A stretch of 16,157 bases of DNA from an uncultured Bacilli bacterium (GTDB lineage Bacteria > Bacillota_I > Bacilli_A > RF39 > UBA660), in NCBI GenBank assembly GCA_947627805.1, contig CANQXB010000011.1:1-16157 (forward strand), in the 5' to 3' direction. Shown here piece after piece: positions 11,770 to 16,157 of this stretch. Within the stretch, counting starts at the first letter, position 1; each line of letters opens with the position of its first letter. The notes below the pieces were generated by a model that made no database searches, was not told the DNA's origin, and saw nothing but the letters and a program-made list of their open reading frames with translations. The translations under genes and the position numbers were made by a program.

Positions 11770-12076
11770 AGAACAAACTAAAGAATTAGAACAAGTAATT
11801 GATATGCCTAGAATTGAGCAATACATTTTAGAACTTCAAAAAGAAAATGAAGAATTAAAAAAGATGGTAAACAATTCTAGCATAACTATTACTAAATGCC
11901 CTAAATGTGGCGAGAAATTTTCAATTAATTATTGCCGAGAAGTTGATAATTTGAAGAATATTTTAACTGAATTTGAAAAGTGGCTTGAAAATTTTAATAA
12001 TTTAGAAATTCTTATTACTCCAAGAGTATGTTTAGATAAATTACAAGAATTAAAAGGAGTGATAAATAATGAATAA
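11762..12076 (+). CDS. 105-aa protein with coiled coil and zinc knuckle
   Basis: ATG 11762 (MSEEQTKELEQVI) is chosen because it overlaps the previous stop by 8 nt, exactly like the gene before it, and the same GGTAAAG lies upstream. A short coiled coil (IEQYILELQKENEELKKMV) precedes CPKCGEKFSINYC, a likely zinc site. The remainder is helical (LKNILTEFEKWLENFN). Small phage early proteins of this layout are common and functionally unknown. Confidence 0.6.
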   Translation: MSEEQTKELEQVIDMPRIEQYILELQKENEELKKMVNNSSITITKCPKCGEKFSINYCREVDNLKNILTEFEKWLENFNNLEILITPRVCLDKLQELKGVINNE

Positions 12077-12299
12077 AGATATTACATTGGAAGATTTAGA
12101 TTTTCATTTGTCATTAGAAAGTGATACAAGATTAATATATGAAAGATTTATTGAATGTAAAGGTAATTTTTATTCCGAAGTATTAATTTTTAAATTAAAT
12201 GATAAAGAATTAGATGTAATTAATTTTGATAACATTTATTTAGATTTATTACAAGCAATATATAATAAATGCAAAGAATTGGGGTGGTTTAATGAGTAA
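12069..12299 (+). CDS. 76-aa acidic hypothetical protein
   Basis: AAGGAG about 10 nt before ATG 12069, overlapping the previous gene by 8 nt. The protein is acidic, with an N-terminal LEDLDFHLSLES segment, a central strand region (NFYSEVLIFKLNDKELDVI) and a C-terminal helix (DLLQAIYNKCKELGWF). Not recognised. Confidence 0.6.
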   Translation: MNKDITLEDLDFHLSLESDTRLIYERFIECKGNFYSEVLIFKLNDKELDVINFDNIYLDLLQAIYNKCKELGWFNE

Positions 12300-12717
12300 A
12301 GAAAGAAAAGAAATGAATAATATTGTAAATAAGCTTTTTGGCAATATGATGGTAAGAGAATTTGAACAATATCAAATGATTAAAGCACATGAAAGAAACA
12401 TAAGATTAGAACAAACAAAAAAAGTATTTGAAGTATTAGCAGAAGCAATAAATAATGGCAGTATATCATATCGGGATTTAATTTATGATAAATTAGACTT
12501 TAAAGGCTATTATGATGAATTAATATCAGGGTTAACTATAACAAATGCTATTGTAGATTTAGAAGAAAAAGACAAGATTATTGATGAAGCAATAGAATTT
12601 GTACGAAATGGTAGAGATGGCAAAGGGCAATTTTATAAATGCTGTGTAAGAAAAGTATCAATGAAAGAAGATGAAGAATTATTAGAAATATTAGAAAGAG
12701 GTAAAAATGAAAAATAA
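12292..12717 (+). CDS. 141-aa helical hypothetical protein
   Basis: ATG 12292 overlaps the previous stop by 8 nt, with GGGGTGG upstream. The first 55 residues are a long charged helix (QMIKAHERNIRLEQTKKVFE), followed by ISYRDLIYDKLDFKGYYDEL and a second helical part with a basic, Cys-containing segment (GQFYKCCVRKVSMKED). No known domain recognised. Confidence 0.6.
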   Translation: MSKERKEMNNIVNKLFGNMMVREFEQYQMIKAHERNIRLEQTKKVFEVLAEAINNGSISYRDLIYDKLDFKGYYDELISGLTITNAIVDLEEKDKIIDEAIEFVRNGRDGKGQFYKCCVRKVSMKEDEELLEILERGKNEK

Positions 12718-12916
12718 AAAATATTTTTTAATAACTAGCAAGGCAGATGATTATGGTGCTTGTAATCAAATAGTTATTTATGAAAATGAAAAATTATTTA
12801 AAAAATATGTTTATTACTATGAAGAAATACCTAAACAAGATTATGAGATATTAAAAAAATATCTTGGAGATTTTTATGAATATTATGATAAAACTGATTT
12901 TAAAAATTTTGAATAA
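12707..12916 (+). CDS. 69-aa hypothetical protein rich in Tyr and Lys
   Basis: AGAGG just upstream of ATG 12707, overlapping the previous gene by 11 nt. The N-terminal half looks strand-rich (KYFLITSKADDYGACNQIVI), and the second half is aromatic and charged (YVYYYEEIPKQDYEIL, YLGDFYEYYDK). Unrecognised. Confidence 0.55.
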   Translation: MKNKKYFLITSKADDYGACNQIVIYENEKLFKKYVYYYEEIPKQDYEILKKYLGDFYEYYDKTDFKNFE

Positions 12917-12930
12917 GGAAGTGAAATAAA

Positions 12931-13332
12931 ATGAAATTAGAAAAAGAATGCCATATATATGAAATACAACATTGGACTAATATGCCAAAAAAATTTGGAG
13001 TTGATTTGTCAATGACCATAAAAGATTTATTAAACGAAGAAGAATTAGATAAATTAAATACTATTATAAGCAAAGATAAAATAAAATTAACTTTAGAAGT
13101 AGAAGAACCAATACTTGATGAGGTCGAAAGAAAATATTTAAGTGGTGTTATTAGACCTTTTAGAGATAATATAAAATCTATTAAAAAATATGGTTTTCCA
13201 ACAGGTAGAGAGTATATTCATATCGAAACAAAAGATAATGATATGATGGATATGTTCCCATTTAAACCTAATACGATGTACAAAGGCATGAAATTAGGCA
13301 AAGAATATACATTAAAGGAGTTAGAACTATGA
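12931..13332 (+). CDS. 133-aa conserved-type phage protein
   Basis: GGAAGTG upstream of ATG 12931. Residues ~12-50 form a helical region (VDLSMTIKDLLNEEELDKLN), then a strand (KIKLTLEVEEPILDE), and then ERKYLSGVIRPFRDNIKSI and PFKPNTMYKGMKLGKEYTL, two blocks I recall as recurring in Firmicute phage early proteins. The paired strand-helix layout suggests a compact globular protein. No biochemical role is known to me. The final CTATGA overlaps the next start. Confidence 0.6.
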   Translation: MKLEKECHIYEIQHWTNMPKKFGVDLSMTIKDLLNEEELDKLNTIISKDKIKLTLEVEEPILDEVERKYLSGVIRPFRDNIKSIKKYGFPTGREYIHIETKDNDMMDMFPFKPNTMYKGMKLGKEYTLKELEL

Positions 13333-13664
13333 AATTAGAAGTAGGGATGTACTGTTATAACAAAACTAATCGAAAATTAGGAATTGGTAAAATAATAAGT
13401 TTTCAAAGCAATAATAATGTTAATATTAAATACAAAAATGATATAGAACTTGTTAATATAGGCAATATAATAGCAAGCCATAATATTACAGATTTAATTG
13501 AAGTTGGAGATTATGTTAATGGTTGTAGGGTTATCAAAGTTAATTTAGAACCGCCTTTAAAATATGTTAAATGTATAAATGATAATTGTTTTAAAGAAAA
13601 TGAAATCGAAACAATTTTAACTAAAGAACAATTCAAAAATAATTGTTATAAGATAGGAGATTAG
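13329..13664 (+). CDS. 111-aa beta-rich hypothetical protein
   Basis: ATGA overlap with the previous gene; AAGGAG lies 9-10 nt upstream. It reads as two small beta-rich units: KLEVGMYCYNKTNRKLGIGKI with VNIKYKND, then IEVGDYVNGCRVIKV. The repeated VG-Y/VGDYV pattern suggests SH3-like barrels. The C-terminal segment has Cys residues and a helix (ILTKEQFKNNCYKIG). Family not named. Confidence 0.6.
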   Translation: MKLEVGMYCYNKTNRKLGIGKIISFQSNNNVNIKYKNDIELVNIGNIIASHNITDLIEVGDYVNGCRVIKVNLEPPLKYVKCINDNCFKENEIETILTKEQFKNNCYKIGD

Positions 13665-13666
13665 AA

Positions 13667-13921
13667 ATGAAAACAGAATATGAAAAAGATTTTTTTAAAG
13701 ATATTAAAGAAGAAATTGGAGAGAAAATTGATAAAGAAACAGAAACAGAATTAAAAAATTTTGAAAATAGATTAACACATAATAGGGACTACTATATCAA
13801 CGAGGTTATGAAAGGAATAAACATTGCTATTTCAAGACCATGTTATGGAGATTGGGATAGATTTGAAATTGTTTTTAGAAACATACACGAAAATAAAGAT
13901 GAAACAAAAAATAGGAGATGA
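13667..13921 (+). CDS. 84-aa charged hypothetical protein
   Basis: AGGAG-like GATAGGAGAT 5-10 nt before ATG 13667. The first 60 residues are a charged helix pair (FFKDIKEEIGEKIDKETETE), and the end is RFEIVFRNIHENKDE with a basic tail. Unrecognised. Confidence 0.55.
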   Translation: MKTEYEKDFFKDIKEEIGEKIDKETETELKNFENRLTHNRDYYINEVMKGINIAISRPCYGDWDRFEIVFRNIHENKDETKNRR

Positions 13922-13927
13922 ATAAGT

Positions 13928-14224
13928 ATGTTAAAAATAAAAGATAATGTTGATTTAAAAGTATTGGAAAAATATGGTGCTGTGTTTTATTATGATAGAT
14001 ACGATGGCAAAATTAATGAAATATGGTTTGTTGATAATAAATATGAAAATACAACTTGGTGGTGCAAGTTAAGATTTAAAAAAGAAAAAATCATTGAAGG
14101 GATTTTATTTAAAAGAAAGTATTTTGTTTTTGAGTTAGAATCAGTAGATAAAACTAATTTTTATAATAAAGTTGATTTATTATATGATCTAATAAAAGCT
14201 GATTTAGTCGAAAAGGTAGATTAA
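13928..14224 (+). CDS. 98-aa beta-rich hypothetical protein
   Basis: AGGAG (13914-13918) lies 9 nt upstream of ATG 13928. Aromatic, strand-rich core (YGAVFYYDRYDGKINEIWFV, TTWWCKLRFKKE, KYFVFELESVDKT), ending in a helix (YDLLIKADLVEKVD-like). It is probably a small single-domain protein. No family recognised. Confidence 0.58.
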   Translation: MLKIKDNVDLKVLEKYGAVFYYDRYDGKINEIWFVDNKYENTTWWCKLRFKKEKIIEGILFKRKYFVFELESVDKTNFYNKVDLLYDLIKADLVEKVD

Positions 14225-14225
14225 T

Positions 14226-14396
14226 ATGAGTTATTTATTAGATAAATATAAAAAGTACGCAGTAGAATATATTCTTTATCACAATATAATAAAAATCCAT
14301 AAAAAGATTCCAGTAAAAGTATTTACACAATTAAAAATAGATATGATTATTCAAGGAGTGTATGTAAAAGACATTATTGTAGAAAGTTGGGGTTAG
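14226..14396 (+). CDS. 56-aa hypothetical protein
   Basis: ATG 14226 lies one base after the previous stop, with AAGGTAG upstream. The product is basic and strand/helix mixed (MSYLLDKYKKYAVEYILYHN, PVKVFTQLKIDMIIQGV) and ends VESWG. It is the last small gene before the late regulator, whose ATG is one base past this stop, so the two are probably co-translated. Unrecognised. Confidence 0.55.
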   Translation: MSYLLDKYKKYAVEYILYHNIIKIHKKIPVKVFTQLKIDMIIQGVYVKDIIVESWG

Positions 14397-14397
14397 T

Positions 14398-14808
14398 ATG
14401 ATATCAAGTAAGGAATTAACTTTAGAAGATGTTTTAAAGGAAATGAATAAACTAAAATATCGTTTATTAGAATTAGGAGAAAAATTAAAAATAGGCTTTT
14501 TTGAAATAAAAGCTATTGAATACAAAGATATTATAATTAAATCAAATTTTGTAGGGGATGTGATGTTAAATAAAATGATAAAAGCTGATGGTACAAGAGA
14601 AGAGTTTGATTCAGTAAAAGAATCATACAATGGTTATAGACAAGTAGCCATTGAAAAAATAGGAGAAATGTTAGAAACAAAATCGATAGAAGAATGTATT
14701 GTATATTTTAGAGATAAACTCCATTGGAAGTGGCGGGAAATTGCTAAAATGTTTAAATATAGCTTAAGACAATGTCATAATTTATATGATAAAGGCAAAA
14801 AAAAGTAG
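14398..14808 (+). CDS. Late-gene transcriptional regulator, ArpU/sigma-70 region 4-like
   Basis: A 136-aa protein. The C-terminal part (about 98-130) reads IEECIVYFRDKLHWKWREIA, then KMFKYSLRQCHNLYDK: a helix-turn-helix of the sigma-70 region 4 type, in which a W-REIA-F--S-RQ-HN pattern replaces the usual WREIAE-LGIS. ArpU- and RinA-like regulators with this motif sit just before the small terminase gene in many Gram-positive phages and activate packaging and structural operons. The N-terminal half is helical and variable. Position here, followed by a noncoding region and then terS, is the canonical one. Confidence 0.68.
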   Translation: MISSKELTLEDVLKEMNKLKYRLLELGEKLKIGFFEIKAIEYKDIIIKSNFVGDVMLNKMIKADGTREEFDSVKESYNGYRQVAIEKIGEMLETKSIEECIVYFRDKLHWKWREIAKMFKYSLRQCHNLYDKGKKK

Positions 14809-14898
14809 TATTTCACGTTATTGCACACTATTGCATATTTATTTGGTGTATATTGGTATTATGGAATAATATAAATTCCAAAACAATTCCTGATTTAT

Positions 14899-15020
14899 CG
14901 ACAGTCTTTTTATAGGCTGTTGTAGAGCAAGTAAAATAAATCTACCTTTAACTTTTAAAATAAGCTTATCTTTCAGATATTATCCCTCTTACTTGTTCTA
15001 CAATGCTTATAAAGAGCATT
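14899..15020 (+). ncRNA. Structured noncoding region before the packaging genes
   Basis: Between the late regulator and the next gene (14809-15083, no coding potential seen) is a long-range pairing: 14920-14934 (TTGTAGAGCAAGTAA) with 14989-15003 (TTACTTGTTCTACAA), 15 bp with a single G-U, enclosing ~54 nt. Two flanking stems are ACAGTC/GGCTGT (14901-14906 with 14915-14920) and AATGCTT/GAGCATT (15002-15008 with 15014-15020). They share bases with the long stem, so alternative folds are possible. It could be a leader RNA or attenuator, a packaging-related RNA or a small phage RNA. Further left, 14820-14836 holds two direct ATTGCA half-sites 10 bp apart. Confidence 0.4.
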
Positions 15021-15041
15021 AAAAAACTAACGGGGAGATGG

Positions 15042-15064
15042 AACATAGAAATATGTTTTTTTTA
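15042..15064 (+). terminator. Short GAAA-loop hairpin with T-run
   Basis: AACATA (15042-15047) pairs with TATGTT (15052-15057) across a GAAA tetraloop and runs into eight T's. The stem is AT-rich and only 6 bp, so termination is probably partial. It follows the structured region and precedes the next gene by about 20 nt, where it could act as an attenuator or the 3' end of a small RNA. Confidence 0.45.
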
Positions 15065-15083
15065 ATTGTAAAGGAGAAAATAT

Positions 15084-15284
15084 ATGAATGGTGAAGAATT
15101 AATGAATGCTGTTTATTCAAATGATGAAAAACAAAAAGAAAAAATTGCAAACACAAGAGAGGCTTTTGCCAAAGTTGCAGATTATATGTTGGATGAATTA
15201 AAGGACAGTCGTGAAAAAAGTTTAGCATTAACTAAACTTGAAGAGTCTTGCATGTGGGCTATCAAAGGTATTAGTAGAGAATAA
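15084..15284 (+). CDS. acb2: Acb2/Tad1-type anti-CBASS/anti-Thoeris cyclic-nucleotide sponge (predicted)
   Basis: A 66-aa protein predicted to form a helical hairpin. Residues 24-33 (TREAFAKVAD) and 42-60 (SREKSLALTKLEESCMWAI) match the Acb2/Tad1 hairpin domain, whose signature is SRE-SLALTKLEEA-MWA--AI. Acb2 (T4 Vs.4-like) and Tad1 assemble into oligomers that bind and sequester signalling nucleotides such as 3',3'-cGAMP (CBASS) or cyclic ADP-ribose isomers (Thoeris), blocking the host's abortive defence. At 66 aa it is the bare hairpin, shorter than typical Acb2 (about 90) or Tad1. AAGGAG is well placed upstream. Which nucleotide it would bind cannot be told from sequence. Confidence 0.78.
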   Translation: MNGEELMNAVYSNDEKQKEKIANTREAFAKVADYMLDELKDSREKSLALTKLEESCMWAIKGISRE

Positions 15285-15302
15285 AAGAAAGAAAGTGAGT
15301 GT

Positions 15303-15650
15303 ATGACTAGAATTGACACAAAAACAAAGGCTAAAGTAATTGCAAGTTATGCACTTACTAATAGCTATAATAAAACAGCCAAAGAATTTAATATAAGTGA
15401 TAAGACAGTAAAAAAGATAGTAGAAGAAAATCCGAAGTTATACGAGCAAAAAAAAGAAGATTTTATAAGTAAAGCGAGTGAAATAATAGATGCTGCTATG
15501 GATAAATTAAAAATAGAAATAGATAAGGGAACTGTACCTGCAAATCATTTAGCAACTATTATTGGCACAATGTATGATAAAAGGGCTTTGGCTAAAGGAG
15601 AATCAACAGAAAATACAACATTTAAAGTTGATATCAATGTTGTTGAATAA
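15303..15650 (+). CDS. terS: Terminase small subunit (predicted)
   Basis: A 115-aa protein. Residues ~9-42 form a helix-turn-helix (KAKVIASYALTNSYNKTAKE, then ISDKTVKKIVEENP) suited to recognising the packaging site. A helical oligomerisation segment follows (FISKASEIIDAAMDKLKIEI), and then a short C-terminal tail (FKVDINVVE) likely to contact the large subunit. Its stop overlaps the large terminase start by one base (TAATG), which secures the assignment. The ribosome site is poor (AAAGTGAG), but no better start is present. Confidence 0.78.
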   Translation: MTRIDTKTKAKVIASYALTNSYNKTAKEFNISDKTVKKIVEENPKLYEQKKEDFISKASEIIDAAMDKLKIEIDKGTVPANHLATIIGTMYDKRALAKGESTENTTFKVDINVVE

Positions 15651-16157
15651 TGAAATTATCTATTACTAAAAAACAACAATTATTTATTAATTCGGATGCG
15701 TTTGAGACATTATTTGGTGGTGCAGCTGGTGGCGGTAAAAGTTACGGACAATTAATAGATGCTTTGTTATATGCTTTAAAGTATAATAAATCAAAGCAAA
15801 TTATTTTCCGTAGAACTTTCCCAGATTTAGAGAAGTCTTTGATAAGAACTAGTTTAGAGTTTTATCCAAGAAATATTGCCACTTATAATAGCAGTAAGCA
15901 TGTATGGACATTTAATAATGGTAGTATTATAGATTTTGGCTATATAGATAGTGAAAAAGATGTTTATCAATACCAATCGGCTGAATATGATGTTATCAGA
16001 TTCGATGAATTAACACATTTTACTGAATATATGTATACTTATATGATTAGTAGATGTCGTGGTGCTAATCCTTATCCTAAAATGATGAAAAGTTCTACTA
16101 ATCCAGGTGGAATAGGTCATAGTTGGGTAAAAGAAAGATTTATTGATATAGGCGAGC
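15650..16157 (+). CDS. terL: Terminase large subunit, N-terminal part (runs off the window)
   Basis: The first 169 codons are present, starting at ATG 15650. The ATPase that drives DNA packaging is clear: Walker A GGAAGGGKS at 23-31 with K30, an adjacent FRRTFPDLEKSL segment (53-64), Walker B YDVIRFDE (113-120) with catalytic E120, and the coupling-type motif SSTNPGGIGHSWVKERF (148-164). The nuclease domain would lie beyond the right edge. The start overlaps the small terminase stop, so the two are coupled. Confidence 0.95.
   Translation, partial: MKLSITKKQQLFINSDAFETLFGGAAGGGKSYGQLIDALLYALKYNKSKQIIFRRTFPDLEKSLIRTSLEFYPRNIATYNSSKHVWTFNNGSIIDFGYIDSEKDVYQYQSAEYDVIRFDELTHFTEYMYTYMISRCRGANPYPKMMKSSTNPGGIGHSWVKERFIDIGE

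Larger units (their letters stand above)
155..16157. mobile_element. Temperate phage (prophage), left portion
   Basis: From about base 155 to the right edge the gene order is that of a siphovirus-type temperate phage: integrase, ImmA-like protease, CI-like repressor and Cro-like protein on opposite strands, replication and recombination genes, many small early genes, a late regulator, then small and large terminase. The right end is not reached. No tRNA, rRNA, CRISPR array or insertion sequence was seen. Confidence 0.93.

Noticed and set aside
14331..15228. Minus-strand frames opposite the late regulator and the Acb2-like gene (14331-14630, 15019-15228)
   Set aside because: Antisense to well-supported plus-strand genes, without ribosome sites.

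Overview
This window is the left part of a temperate phage genome integrated in the chromosome of a low-GC, spore-forming Firmicute (Clostridia or a related Bacilli lineage). Three things point to that host: very AT-rich DNA with A/T-ending codons, strong AGGAGG-type ribosome binding sites, and host DNA at the extreme left that reads as the spore-coat genes cotJB and cotJC. The prophage starts at about base 150-160 and runs off the right edge inside the large terminase gene, so its structural, lysis and right-end genes are not visible.

Layout. (1) Bases 1-189: the end of cotJB and the first ~32 codons of cotJC, which is cut at the phage junction. (2) 177-2741, minus strand: the lysogeny block, comprising a large serine recombinase whose 3' end lies against the junction, an ImmA/IrrE-type zinc protease, a 51-aa membrane protein and a CI-like XRE repressor. 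(3) 2742-3123: a divergent switch. A consensus sigma-A promoter has its 17-bp spacer filled by a palindromic operator; a second copy sits on the repressor promoter and a third in the end of the Cro-like gene. (4) 3148-4020: small early genes, including one minus-strand gene with a ribosome-site-sequestering inverted repeat. (5) 4072-8760: replication and recombination, with a DUF6291-like replication protein, a putative helicase loader, an ERF annealase, a DUF1351 protein, an SSB, a DUF6273 C-type-lectin-like protein with a GC-rich variable-looking patch, a second protein with an SSB-like acidic tip, and a NinB-like protein. (6) 8757-14396: about twenty small, overlapping, mostly unrecognised genes, including two small membrane proteins, a lipoprotein and an ORF ending in a type IV prepilin signal. 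(7) 14398-16157: a late-gene regulator, a structured noncoding stretch, an Acb2/Tad1-type anti-defence protein, and the small and large terminase subunits.

How it works together. The XRE repressor and Cro-like protein probably compete for the ATATTGCA-AAG-TGCAATAT operators. The ImmA-like protease probably inactivates the repressor on induction. The long plus-strand operon then makes the replication machinery, and the sigma-70-region-4-like regulator turns on packaging and late genes. The recombinase inserts into and excises from cotJC, so excision would restore a spore-coat gene, as skin and SP-beta do in Bacillus.

The most interesting points are the split cotJC, a predicted cyclic-nucleotide sponge next to the terminase genes, a possible diversified lectin-like protein in the replication block, a duplicated leader element placed before both the recombinase and the early operon, and a prepilin signal at the end of a phage ORF. 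All assignments come from reading the sequence; no database search was run.
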